Under the pieces are notes generated by a model. The model searched no databases and was not told the origin of the DNA. It saw only the letters and a program-made list of their open reading frames with translations. 64,000 bases of DNA from Typha latifolia (lineage: Eukaryota > Streptophyta > Magnoliopsida > Poales > Typhaceae): assembly GCA_019914945.1 (NCBI GenBank), contig CM034104.1, forward strand, positions 4,652,501-4,716,500, written 5' to 3'. This document shows, in pieces, positions 12,701 through 23,574 of this stretch (position 1 is its first letter; each line of letters begins with the position of its first letter). The translations under genes were made by a program, and so were the position numbers.

Positions 12701-13537
12701 GTCACTTCTAAACAATTCTCTGTTCTCCTCCTCTTCTTCCTCTTCCACCTCATCTTCCTCTTCTTCAGGACAATTAGCTTTAATGACAAAATCCTCCTCT
12801 AAATCCTCCACATCAGAACCAAACCGTGAGAGATCATCATCATCAAGAAGCTTAGCCACATCCGGATCTACCGCTCTCTGAACCTTGACAGCGGCCGTCT
12901 TTGAAGCAACAGCATACAAGGAATCCCTATTCGATTCCTCGTCCTCACAAGCATCGCCACTAATTCGCACTCTAGAAGCATCATACGCCTACGTACATGC
13001 AACCAAAACGTAAGTAAAACAAGTAAACAACAGATCAAGGAAGAAATTATATTACTCGATCGTAGTAACTGAAAGCACCTTAACATCGAGAGGAACACGA
13101 TCGAGCTTTGCTCTAGGGTTGTCGAAGTAGGCGGAACCACCACCGGCACCATTGATCTCCCGCAGATGGACGAGGTAGTTGTATCCGTCGTCTGGGAGCC
13201 CTAGCTCCAGAATATCCCTCCTCACGTTCTCGGGAAGCCCTCCACGGGAAGGGACGGCGGCGGCGGCGGCGGCGGCGGCAGATGACCAGGGCACCGGAGA
13301 GGCGTCCTCGGCATCCCCCGGCGCGTCGGCGAAGATAGAGGATCCTTCCGCGTCAGCGTCGTCGCCGTGGTCTCCATGAAACTCGTCGAGAAGGCCGGGG
13401 TGGACGGGGAAGGGGTTGTTGTCAACCCTGACGAAGACGCGGTCGGCGGCGGTGGATGAGAAGGAGGAGGAGTCGCGAGCGAGTAGATGGAAGGTGGCGG
13501 AGTTCTTCTTGTCAATAAACTTCTTCTTACGACCCAT
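9777..13537 (-). CDS. LTV1: LTV1 homolog, 40S ribosome assembly factor (intact copy A)
   Basis: Four minus-strand exons, 13079-13537, 12587-12988, 10593-11204 and 9777-9908, all ending in phase 0, give 534 residues, in the range I recall for plant LTV1. LTV1 binds the pre-40S particle near the head and beak, and its release, triggered by casein kinase 1 phosphorylation in yeast, allows final maturation. Family marks seen here are MGRKKKFIDKKNSATFHLLA at residues 1-20, SIFADAP at 67-73, the block from LPENVRRDILELG to GYNYLVHLREI at 101-128, AYDAS at 154-158, FGSDVEDLEEDFVIKAN at 209-225, a long Glu/Asp run at about 228-241, and a C-terminal basic helix (EERREARKTKKELKGLY) ending PSSIHLM. An alanine run of eight (87-94) comes from a GCC-type repeat. 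The sequence around the last codon, CTTAT|GTAAGT, is also a perfect splice donor, but the family ending supports stopping at the TAA at 9777. Confidence 0.96.
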
Positions 13538-13583
13538 CGGGACACTCGTATATCAATCAGCGGTGGTGAAGGAGAGGTTTTTA

Positions 13584-13614
13584 TTAGGGTTTTGAGAGGT
13601 TTTTATTAGGGTTT
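13584..13614 (-). promoter_or_regulatory. Two telo boxes upstream of LTV1 copy A
   Basis: AAACCCTAA occurs twice on the minus strand (13584-13592 and 13606-13614), 47 and 69 bases upstream of the ATG. Telo boxes are a known feature of plant promoters and leaders for ribosomal proteins and ribosome biogenesis factors, which fits LTV1. Unit B (21673-21681) and the exon 1 fragment (14919-14927) each keep one copy. Confidence 0.7.
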
Positions 13615-14045
13615 TTCCGGATGTTTCTTTTTTCCGACCAGTTACAATTTCGTAGGGCGTAAGAAATTATTATTTTATTTTCCTTTTCTATTAGTTAGTT
13701 ATTTAATGGTTGAAGCTAATTCAAATCAGATTTTTTTTCATAATTAATTAATTTGTGAATAATCTATACTATGTAGAGTGAAATACATATAATATATTTA
13801 CCTTATAATTATTATAGAGATTAGTATAGTTTGATTCTAGATAATTATATATTTAGACATTATATGTATAATATTGTAGACTGAATTAGTATACTTAAAT
13901 TCAAATATGTTTCTATATATATAGGTATTTGTATTAAAGTGGATGATATAATGAAGGTTTAAAGTCTATTGTACTAGAGTTTGGAGCGTTTGAATGAAAA
14001 CATTTGACTTAGATTTATGTTAATATCTATTTATCTTTTATCTCT

Positions 14046-14380
14046 AAGAGAATCAGTAGAGAATCTTTGAAAAAATATTTATCTTATTTTAAGAGAATTA
14101 GATATTACTTCTTTTACATTAGATATTTATTTTATAAGAGAACCAGTAGAGAATCTTTGAAAAAATATTTATCTTATTTTAAGAGATACTTAGGCCATTA
14201 GATATTACTTCTTTACTTTAACGTGCTAAATTATTAGATATTACTTCTTTACATTAGATATTTATCTTATCTCTAAGAAAATCAGTAGAGAATCTTTGAA
14301 AAAATATTTATCTTATTTTAAGAGATACTTATCGTTTCGAGTAATTAGATATTACTTCTTTACTTTAGATGAACGTGCTA
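14046..14380. repeat. Three-unit tandem repeat upstream of LTV1 copy A
   Basis: A unit of about 110-120 bases occurs three times. Each contains CAGTAGAGAATCTTTGAAAA, then TATTTATCTTATTTTAAGAGA, and later a TTAGATATTACTTCTTT segment. The corresponding place in unit B (about 22790-22860) has a single diverged unit, so the array expanded in A or contracted in B. Confidence 0.8.
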
Positions 14381-14720
14381 AATTATTCTCATTTCAATAT
14401 GTCTATATCAGATCTAGAACAGCTATGCCTTAGAGTAACTGAGTTTTAAAAAACTTATCACGAAAAGTAGTATGTCGCTAGGTTTTAGCAAACAAGATCA
14501 GTATAAATTGAGTTATGGAATCGAATAGTGATTTGTAAGATTACGGCTACAGGTTTGATCTTTTATACTTTTGGAGTTTTTCCGTATAAAAAGTTTTATG
14601 TTTGATAGTCTTTCCATATTTAATTTTTTATATTTTATAATTGATAGCATATAATAGATCTCATCTCTTGCATTCTCCTCTCTCACGTAGTTCCAATCCA
14701 TATCCATATAAAGACCCATC

Positions 14721-14861
14721 CTAAACAAAAGCCCCAACCAAAGAAGCGTCCTCGGCATCCCCCGGCGCGTCGGCGAAGATAGAGGATCCTTCCGCGTCAG
14801 CGTCATCACTATGGAAAGTAGCGAAGTTCTTCTTGTCAATAAATTTCTTCTTACGACCCAT
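14721..14861 (-). pseudogene. LTV1 exon 1 fragment (copy C) with internal deletion
   Basis: A third LTV1 start lies between the two full units. It begins MGRKKKFIDKKNFATFH and then jumps, in frame, to the SDDADAEGSSIFADAPGDA region. About 110 bases of exon 1 are missing in the middle, including the VFVRVDNNPFPVHP part. After DAEDAS similarity ends, and an open frame of 46 codons closes with a TAG at 14721. About 75 bases of the upstream leader are also homologous, including one telo box at 14919-14927. The leader combines features of A (TATCAATCAGCGG) and B (TCGGGATCCG), so C derives from an ancestor of both or from a further copy. No other exons were found near it. Confidence 0.9.
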
Positions 14862-14879
14862 CGGGATCCGTCTCTAACA

Positions 14880-15150
14880 CTCGTGTATCAATCAGCGGCG
14901 GTAAAGGAGAGTATTTTATTAGGGTTTTGCGAGTAAGGGTGATTATGATTGAACACGGCATTGGGGCGGAGTGAGGGGGAGATCACCTTGGGCGGTCTGA
15001 GAGGGGAGATCGGCGTGAGGGGGGAGCTCACGCGAGGAGCTCGGGTGTCCTCAGGCGGCGTGAGAAGCTTGGGCGCCGGCATTTTTAGAGCATAAGAGCA
15101 TCTATGCTTTTATTAATTTTTATATGCAGGAAGAATCCAAGTAGTGCAAA
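14880..15150. other. Leader of LTV1 fragment and adjoining GC-rich sequence
   Basis: 14880-14935 matches the LTV1 upstream leader. 14940-15085 is GC-rich (purine-rich on the plus strand), with a short Pro-rich open frame on the minus strand. I recognise nothing in it. Confidence 0.4.
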
Positions 15151-15380
15151 GTTGATTTTCTTGTATCAAGATCACTATTCCCAATCTGTATCACAAAAAT
15201 CTAGTTACTTGAATTCATACCATTGAAATTTTCTAGATGCTTGCATATACCGGCTCATATATAATTGCAATTAGAAATTCAATAGTTAACTTTATAAAAA
15301 AATTCAATATTGTTCATAAAATTATAAACGTTGAAGTAAACCTGATATGTATCGATCAAACTTATTGACTTAAAATAGAT
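15151..15380. repeat. Spacer repeat, inverted copies at 24213-24361 and 25670-25750
   Basis: The reverse complement of 15151-15296 matches 24213-24361 closely (shared core ATGAGCCGGTATATGCAAGC). The reverse complement of 15300-15380 matches 25670-25750 (shared core ATCAGGTTTACTTCAACG). The two halves that are adjacent here are about 1.3 kb apart and in swapped order at the distal site. The nature of the element is unknown. Confidence 0.85.
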
Positions 15381-15429
15381 GAGAAGAATTACCGCTAAAG
15401 TTGAGGGCATATTTGTCATTGACTTAAAA

Positions 15430-16358
15430 TAGATCACAACACCAATCACCCCTAAGTGAGAAGCTTGGGCGTATACTTCTTCAGTCAAAAAATCATGTAA
15501 GAATGCATTTGACACGTCCAATTGTTGTACATGCCAATTCTGAGAGACAACAAGAGCTAAGACAATATAGATAATAGATGACTTAACCAAAGAGTTAAAT
15601 GTCTCATAATAGTTTATGCCATATTTTTGGTCAAAGCCCTTTGCGTTTGGCCTTAAATATTTCTATGCTTTTGTCAGGTTTTTGCTTGATCTTGAACACC
15701 CATTTGTTGCGAACGACATTATGACTAGTGGGACAAGGACACAAGGACCATATACCACTATTAACTAATCGAGGTTAGTAGCAGCTTAGTTATAGGTTTA
15801 GGGTTCTGATGGAATTTGGACAGTGTGTAAGGCAACAAGAGGGTATCTTGTGGAGTAATATATATGATAGTTAGTGAAGGGTTTTGATTTAAGATTTCCA
15901 ATGTGTGATTGAGTGACAATTCGGTAAGGAGGAGGATTTGGTGGCTCATTAAGGTTGACTCATTCAAATGTATTGTCAATGATAGGTATTGTTAAATAAG
16001 GTGAGAGTGAAGTAGAGGTAGGATTATTAGTGTTGGTTAAAGGCTTATGTGATGGGTTAGCATCTATAGTATCTGTTACTAGTGTGTCTCTATGAAAAGG
16101 AAAAGGAGAGATAGGAATCAAACCTGTTTGAGTAGACTGAGTGGCACTCTGATGAACATTTTAAGAGGGTTGAGTTGATGTAGGAGACACAGGTAAGTTG
16201 GACTCACGGGTAGGGAAACAAACTTCATCGAAGAATATTTGCCCGAGTTGGGATGTTATATACTCCAAGTATATAACATTGGTGGAGTTAAAAATGTGAT
16301 ATACTCCAAGTATACTTGCCTCATTATTGGGATGTCCCAAAAGGAACTTGGAAGCCAT
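15430..16358 (-). mobile_element. Ty1/copia retrotransposon remnant (pol fragment)
   Basis: Minus-strand translation at about 15500-15546 gives NWHVQQLDVSNAFLH followed by EEVYAQ, the reverse transcriptase start of copia elements. Just upstream, 15590-15720 gives RNKWVFKIKQKPDKS, KAKRKGFDQKYGINYYETF and then the LVKSS segment, in broken frames. 16161-16358 holds a piece like the integrase to RT linker (FLLGHPNNE, VYHIF, VIYLEYI, FDEVCFPTRE). Frames are interrupted and no LTRs were seen, so this is an immobile remnant. Confidence 0.85.
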
Positions 16359-16365
16359 CTTATAA

Positions 16366-16950
16366 TTGTTCCTCTTGCATCGAGAGTCTCTAAATCTAAG
16401 ATATCATAGATGGATCATTTGTTCGATTTCCTTAGGATACTCAATGTGTCGTAAACCCTCCAGGAGAAGCACACATAGGAATTTCAATTCACTAAGGCAT
16501 GGTACCAATATTAACTTAGAGGCTAGGAGAGTTCGTAGATTAGGTATATTTTAACCAAGTCTGTTGTCAAAGAAGTTATGGAAACTAACATGATAAGCAT
16601 GGTTACCATGACAACATAGTCCTCAGGGAATGATGCAATGTACAAAAAGCAAGATTTCAGGTAATGGTGGCAAGTCATGGTACCTAAGAGCCAATATTCC
16701 CCCAACATCCATTTTGTTGTATTCCATTCTTTCAACCGATTTTAACCATTTTTGTAGTCAATATTTCTTGACAGATAAACCCCCAAAACCATGAGTGCCA
16801 AAGGTAGGCCTTTACATTTTTCTACAAATCTCTTCCCTAAGTCCTCTAACTAGTTCATGGTGCTTTGGTTTACATTTCTCTTGCCATACCTCTTTATCAT
16901 AGGGGAAAATGTCCTATCGCTCCTTTTTAATATTGTAGTCTAGAGTAAAC
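16366..16950 (-). pseudogene. NLR disease-resistance gene fragment (NB-ARC to LRR)
   Basis: Minus-strand translation shows the GLPL motif in LEDLGKRFVEKCKGLPLAL (about 16800-16857). After a stop and frame change comes LKSCFLYIASFPEDYVV (about 16605-16660), the RNBS-D motif of NB-ARC domains. Further on is the NB-ARC to LRR linker (ISNLRTLLASKLILVPCL, then PKEIEQMIHL, about 16370-16550). The frame is broken at least twice, and the P-loop and most LRRs are absent. The order of motifs is that of a CC-type NLR. It is a relic abutting the copia fragment and ends close to where duplication unit B begins. Confidence 0.85.
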
Positions 16951-17996
16951 AACTGAAAGGAATCAAATTGGCAGCTCGAGCACCGGTATTCACCCACCTC
17001 CTATTTGCTGATGATTGGCATAGAAGTTGTCGCTCAGGTCCTGAAACCCAACAAAATTTCCAAAGTTCCAAACTTAAGTGCCAGTCTTGAACAAATTAAC
17101 TCAAACCTACTGGGACCAAAATCAACCATATCACATAGGAATATCCAATATCATACACACAATAATGGATAACATACATGTCAAAATTATACAGAATTTA
17201 AGTTCCCAGACAACTTTCATAACTTAGCTATCCAAAAAATTTGCCAACCATTGAACTACACAAATAGCATACTCAAAATACTTAAAGCCTTTATTATACA
17301 AAAGAATATTTTAAATAATAATTCTGATGCAATCTTTATGCAGCATTGACTGAAAAGCCAATTTAGATACCACTGTCATCAAACTTCTGGACTAACAACC
17401 TCCAATGATAATAATTAAAAAAAGAGCAAACTAAAGCAATAAACTTTTATTTTTGCTTGTTTCTTAACTATTAATCAACTCAAATTAGCAAAACATTCAA
17501 TTTCACCAAAGTTTCCACAAAGGAAGAAATCATCCAGCCTTAAAAGTTAATGCTTTCAATAGTCTTATGATAGTAGAGAAGTTCAGTTTCACACTTAAAA
17601 CATGACTAATAATAATTGAAGAGAATGCGAGAAAAAACTGCATGTAAGTTTGTTGAAGTTCATAAATTATGAAAAAAAAAAGGCAAAAAGATTGGTACAG
17701 CGAGAAATGGGCATAGCGTTCTCCGTACTTATGGAGAAAGAATTGATTGGCAGAACAAGTTAGATAGAACAAGTTAGATATGAAGCTGGTTATCCATGAC
17801 GTTCTCAAAGACGAAAACAGGAGTGGAAATTCCATTCCTCATCATCAAGGCTACCAACCACCATACAAACAGATACCATCGCCAAGATACAAACCCCAGA
17901 ATCCCACTCAAAAGTCAGAAAAGAAGAGAAAAGAACTCGGTCCATCTTGATTTCAAAAGATTGCAAATAGAAAAAAAAAAAATCAGCAGCCAGGAT

Positions 17997-20900
17997 TTAC
18001 ATAAGGTGGATTGAAGATGGTCCTGCAACAGCAATAACCTTCTGAGCCTTTTGAGCTTCACACTTGTACAAACCTTTCAGTTCCTTCTTCGTCTTTCGTG
18101 CTTCTCTCCTCTCTTCTTTTACAGCAGCCTGTGAATGCAACAGTTACAGTATGAAAACTAGATCAAAGAAGAAGTACCAGCAAGTTATCGGTGAATATAT
18201 GAAGAAAACTTGAATTAAAGTGCGGCCAAATGAAGAAATATGATAGATATACAAACTAAGATCCACTAACAATCATCACAGCCAATAAATCTTCCCCAAA
18301 TATCCAGTCCCATTTGGGAGGAAAAAGAGAATAGCTGTACACTGGTCGATATGAATGCTGAACAGATATACTCGCACTGAGAAGTCAGATCTGATATTTA
18401 CAACTATCAGCAAACTGATATTATCTAACAATTAGCAATCCATGAGACAGAAGAATACAAGGTCAAGTCAGATCATGGACATTAAAATTTTGAACTTAAA
18501 GTCAATCTGTGATGCCCTTAATGCTTATCAAAGAATGATTACTTCAGATGATCTTAAGTGATTGTTTTTTTCATTTGTGGCATAATTATAGACAAGCCTA
18601 AGAGTACACTCAGCTAATCAAGATTAGACATCTACCATGTATCTTAGCAGATCTTTTGTTTCCGTTCACATCCTCCAGACAAAGGGCAACAGATGATTAC
18701 AGTCATTAAGTCAAACAACTTCAATTCCATTTCTTTTTTGCATCTTAAGTTGTGATAAGTGATAAAATAAAATTAAAGAACTAATTGACTCCAAATCAAA
18801 TCTGAGAAGTGACCTTCCGTTCTTTCTTTTCCTCCTTTGACTCTCCTGTGTGCACTCTTCTCTTTGGCTTCTCACTGCTGGAAGTGACTAAAGTATTTTC
18901 TTTCTTTGCACTTTCAGTATGTTTTTTCTTCTGGGGTAGCTAATCCACTGGCAGCATCTCCTTCCCTCGCAGAGTAATCATATCATGTTTTACAGTTGAG
19001 TCTCTAGAGAAAACATTTGGGAATCGTTTTTTAGGATTTCCTGGAGCTTGTATTTTCCCAGGGTGATTGTCAAGGTTTGAAAAAGTAGAAACGATAGTCT
19101 CACAGTCCCATACTTCAGATTCATCGCTACTTTCGTCAACAAGTACAACCTCTTTATCGTCCTCACTTTCATTTAAGTACTTCTCAGCATATTCTGCACA
19201 TCTACGAAACACATCAGCAGATGCATCAAGCTCTGCAACTTCGCCTGACTCTTGTTGTCCATGCTTAAAGTCCGCTGGAACTCTGTACTTGTCATCAAGT
19301 TCTAAATCTTCAGTGACATACTCTTTAAGTGCATCTTTAAGCTTATTGGCAAGTGATTCATGTTCTTCTTCAATATAACCAGCATCATCGTTATCACTGT
19401 CATTATCATATTCTCGCAATGTAAGCTGAAACGACAGAAAAATAATATAAGTGAAGGAGACAGCAATGGACCGGTAGGAAAGGAATCCATCAAAACTATC
19501 AGATAGAAGATCAAGGAGAAGATAACATGTTTATGACAACATATAATAAATTTCAAAAAAAATAAACTATCTGAATTTTTTAATAAGACAGTAGGACTGG
19601 CACTATAAGCTGAAGTTTTTTTTAGATCTGATAGTACATATCCTCATACTGGATTCCAGATTATGAAAAGGAAAATAATAATTGATTTGCTAGACTACAT
19701 AAATACTTGCATCAAGTCATTAGCAAAGAAATAGGCATCAGAAAGTCAGTAAGATACAAATGCCAAAAGGTCCCAACGAGTCATGATAGATATTCAATTC
19801 ATATCAGGAAATACCTATGATCTTTTAAAGCATGATAATTAAGGAGGGTTGAGTAGGTATGACTAAGCTTGATTCAAATTAAGATGTGCCGAGCTTTAAT
19901 CAATCTTCTAAACCTCAAAATTGATTCCAAAATGAACTTAAACACACTTTGGCTCAATCAACTGTGGTTCGATAAATTTATAAAATTATGTATACATTTA
20001 AGATACAGTAAAATTTGAATTCAGTATTAATACAAATTAATCAATTATGCACCAATACTTATGCAGGTTTTAATTCAATTTTGATAAATTTAAACTCAAT
20101 AAAATCAAGTTTGAAATAAACTCAATTGAAGCCAATTTTAGCTTAAGTGCTTGACTAATCAAGCTTGAACCGTGCTTTACTTAAATCCATCTCAATACAA
20201 ATGGCCTGTTAAGGCAAAAATAAGCTTCACACAGAACTCCTAAGCTCCAAATTAATTTCAAGTCAATTTTGATCAAGTCTAATAAACTCTTAACCATATG
20301 AACTTTGAACAATTTTAAATTCTTCATGGCCATGACAAATGAAGTCAAAAAAGTTATCTCTAGTCTGCAACTCCCTGAAATCTGAACTGTAAGAATCAAA
20401 TATATGATTTAAAAAGGAAACAACTCAGGAATATACTAATATATGACAAAATATTGTGTCCCAAAAAAAATGGTAGTAGCATGCTCGTGATAGTTAACAA
20501 TGTTGTATATGGTTCTGTAATAAGATTTACTCATGCTAAGATACTACCTAGAAGATGCGATTATTGCGAATACAAAACTGTATATGGATGCAAGAACAGT
20601 TGAACTTCTACTGCCACATCGAGATGGTTGATATTTTACAGTCATCATCTTTGTTAACTTTCCTTAGTTAGGTTTAACTTACATTTTCAGAGGGAAACAA
20701 AAGAGGCTCACCATATCAAATTGCTCATCCAGAAGTCTTCTAACTCTTTGCTTTGCACCATCTTCTAATTCACTGTCCCCATTACCTCTATCAAAACCTT
20801 CTTCCTTTTTGGCATCATATCTCCTGCCACTTCTAAACAATTCTCTGTTCTCCTCCTCTTCTTCCTCTTCCACCTCATCTTCCTCTTCTTCAGGACAATT

Positions 20901-21632
20901 AGCTTTAATGACAAAATCCTCCTCTAAATCCTCCACATCAGAACCAAACTGTGAGAGATCATCATCATCAAGAAGCTTAGCCACATCCGGATCCACCGCC
21001 CTCTGAACCTTGACAGCGGCCGTCTTTGAAGCAACAGCATAAAAGGAATCTCTATTCGATTCCTCGTCCTCACAAGCATCGCCACTAATTCGCACTCTAG
21101 AAGCATTATACGCCTACGTACATGCAACTAAAACGTAAGTAAAACAAGTAAACAACAGATCAAGGAAGAAATTATATTACTCGATCGTAGTAACTGAAAG
21201 CACCTTAACATCGAGAGGAACACGATCGAGCTTTGCTCTAGGGTTGTCGAAGTAGGCGGAACCACCACCGGCACCATTGATCTCCCGCAGATGGACGAGG
21301 TAGTTGTATCCGTCGTCTCGGAGCCCTAGCTCCAGAATATCCCTCCTCACGTTCTCGGGAAGCCCTCCACGGGAAGGGACGGCGGCGGCGGCGGCGGCGG
21401 CAGATGACCACGGCACCGGAGCGGCGTCCTCGGCATCCCCCGCGTCAGCGTCGTCGCAGTGGTTTCCATGCAAGTCGTCGAGGAAGCCGGGGTGGACGGG
21501 GAAGGGGTTGTTGTCCACCCTGACGAAGACGTGGTCGGCGGCGGCAGTGGATGAGGAGAAGGAGGAGGAGTCGCGAGCGAGGAGATGGAAGGTGGCGGAG
21601 TTCTTCTTGTCAATAAACTTCTTACGACCCAT
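17997..21632 (-). pseudogene. LTV1: LTV1 homolog copy B, premature stop (probable pseudogene)
   Basis: Exons lie at 21204-21632, 20712-21113, 18814-19425 and 17997-18128, with the same phases and splice sites as copy A. Exon 3 carries TAG at 18940-18942 where copy A has TAT (after KEMLPVD), so translation would stop after about 438 residues and lose the basic C-terminal helix. Exon 1 also lacks the conserved SIFADAP segment through an in-frame deletion and has one fewer Lys in MGRKKF. The conserved AYDAS is AYNAS. Exons 2 and 3 are otherwise open and equal in length to copy A, and the exon 4 frame and its ATG-TAA ending are kept, so decay looks recent. A truncated protein is possible but would lack conserved parts. 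Confidence 0.9.
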
Positions 21633-21672
21633 CGGGATCCGCTGACACTCGTGTGTGAAGTACAGATTTTTA

Positions 21673-21681
21673 TTAGGGTTT
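21673..21681 (-). promoter_or_regulatory. Telo box upstream of LTV1 copy B
   Basis: AAACCCTAA on the minus strand, 41 bases upstream of the copy B ATG. Only one of the two telo boxes of copy A is kept. A TATTTAAATA element at 21741-21750 could act as a TATA box; beyond it lies the MITE-like insertion. Confidence 0.6.
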
Positions 21682-21758
21682 TGCGAGGAGGAGTAAGAAG
21701 AGGATTGGGAAAAAATAACGTACGCTTGAGTGCGTTGCGATATTTAAATAAAGTAAGT

Positions 21759-22330
21759 GGGGTGAAAACGGGTCCGACTCCGACTCCGACTCGACCCGTT
21801 ATCCAATCCAATTCGGATCGGATTCGGATCGGATTCGGATAAAAAATTTCTATCCGATTCAGATACGAATAGAATTTTTGAAAAAAATTCAGATACAGAT
21901 TCGGATACGGATTCGAATACAGATATCGGATATCTGTTTATCCGCATATTTTTTTAAATGATTTACAGTTTTTAGTTTGCTTATTTAAATAGTAAATATT
22001 AATATTGTTACTAATAATACGTTATATATTATTTATAGAGATTAATTTATCTAATTTTATAAATTTGACATACAAAAAAATTATTTGTCATAAAACTCTT
22101 CATAATTTTGTGTTAATTATATATAAATAAAATATTATAATTATTTTAAATTTAATCAATATCCGTTTAAAATCCGATCCTTTATCCGAAAATTATCCGT
22201 TTAGTTAGGATATGGTTTTAAATTTTGCCATCCGTCCAATATCCGTATTTGAATTCATATCCGGACTAAAAATATAGATCCAGATATGAGTTGAGCAATA
22301 TCCGATCCATATTCGATCCGTTTTCACCCC
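21759..22330. mobile_element. MITE-like element with 13-base terminal inverted repeats
   Basis: The ends are GGGGTGAAAACGG (21759-21771) and its perfect reverse complement (22318-22330). The interior is made of GGATTCGGATC-type and ATATCCG-type repeats in opposite orientation near the two ends, a pattern of short non-autonomous DNA transposons. The TIR resembles hAT-type termini from recall, but no convincing 8-base target duplication is visible, so the superfamily is uncertain. It is absent from unit A. Confidence 0.75.
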
Positions 22331-23244
22331 TACCCTAAGCACGAGACAGTCTAATTTGGATTGGTGCTGGGCCAAGACCAGTACTCTTTAGCAGTTGGAG
22401 GTTTATTATTTTATTTTATTTTATTTTCCTTTTCTATTAGTTACGAAGCTAATTCAAATCAGATTTTTTTCATAATTAATTAATTTGTGAATAATGTATA
22501 GTATGTAGAGTGAAATACATATAATATATTTACCTTTGTTAAGTATAATAATTATAGAGATTAGTATAGTTTGATTCTAAATTATTATATATTTAGATAT
22601 TATATGTACAATATTGTAGACTGAATTAATATACTTAATTCAAATATGTTTCTATCTATATAGGTATTTGTATTAACGTGAATGACATAATGAAGGTTTA
22701 AAGTCTATTGTACGAGAGTTTCGGGCGTTTGAACGAAAAACCTAATGCTTATTTGATTTAGATTTGTGTTAATCTCTATTTATCTTATGTCTTAGAGAAT
22801 TCGTAAAAAATCTTTGAAAAGATACTTATCTTATTATAAGAGATACTTATGTTATTTCTTTTGGTCTCAACATATTTATATCAGATCTAGAAGAGCTATG
22901 CCTCGAGGGTAACTGAGGTTTGAAAAACTTATCACGAAAAGTAGCGTGTTGCTGAGTTTTAGCAAAAAATTATATAGCATGTTGCTGAGTTTTAGCAAGC
23001 AAGATTAGTACAGATTGAGTTGTGGAATCGGTTGGTGAAGATTCTTAATGACAGCTACTAGTTTAATGATTAGCTTTGATTTAGGTTTGATATTTTATCT
23101 GGTTTGAAGTTTTTCCATATAAATAGTTTATATTTGATTGTCCTTCCTTGTCATCTCTATTTGCACAGCCCACTAGAAATCCGTGTATTTGATACTATGA
23201 TAGACAACCATTTAATTTAAAATCTTAAACTATTAGATAATCAG

Positions 23245-23338
23245 ACTAACGATATATATTATACCTTTAGCACAACCTAAGCCCCAATAAAACTAACGAT
23301 ATATATTATACCTTTAGCACAACCTAAGCCCCAATAAA
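23245..23338. repeat. Two-copy tandem repeat, 47-base period
   Basis: The segment starting ACTAACGATATATATTATAC and running to CCCCAATAAA is present twice in direct succession with almost no difference, indicating a very recent local duplication. Confidence 0.9.
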
Positions 23339-23574
23339 GACGCAACCTAAACCAATGCAAACCCGATATAGCAAATAGAGGGTTGGCCCAGTCCGAGCTA
23401 AAAAACCTGACTCAAACTCGATCCGCTCATTGATCAAGTGTAGTGTTAAATAAGCTTCTCAACTCATTCACTAACTAGATGTGTTTTTCATTCAATCTCA
23501 GCTAATCCATTTGAGTCAAGAAGCTTAAATTTGCATCTCATTTATTAATGAACGAGTCAAGTTCTAGTTAAACA

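Larger units (their letters stand above)
8784..14610. repeat. Segmental duplication, unit A (LTV1 locus)
   Basis: Sequence from the GGCATAGAAG start at 8784 is collinear with 17017 onward. The match continues through the 3' flank, all four LTV1 exons, all three introns and about 1 kb of upstream DNA, to about 14610 against about 23145. Differences are mostly single bases and small indels: unit B lacks about 65 bases near 9535-9600 and about 80 bases near 12097-12180. Upstream, unit A carries extra tandem repeats, whereas unit B carries a MITE-like insertion. The limits at the right end are approximate. Confidence 0.93.
17017..23145. repeat. Segmental duplication, unit B (LTV1 locus)
   Basis: Direct-orientation copy of 8784-14610, about 8.2 kb downstream. 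The left junction is sharp: similarity starts at GGCATAGAAG, immediately after the NLR and spacer sequence. Collinearity holds through the LTV1 gene and resumes upstream at about 22420 after a stretch unlike unit A that contains a MITE-like insertion. Unit B also has a 14-base local duplication at about 17755-17780 (AGAACAAGTTAGAT). Confidence 0.93.

Noticed and set aside
13222..13545. Pro/Ser-rich minus-strand frames overlapping LTV1 exon 1
   Set aside because: Out of frame with the conserved LTV1 protein; an effect of the GC-rich alanine-coding repeat.
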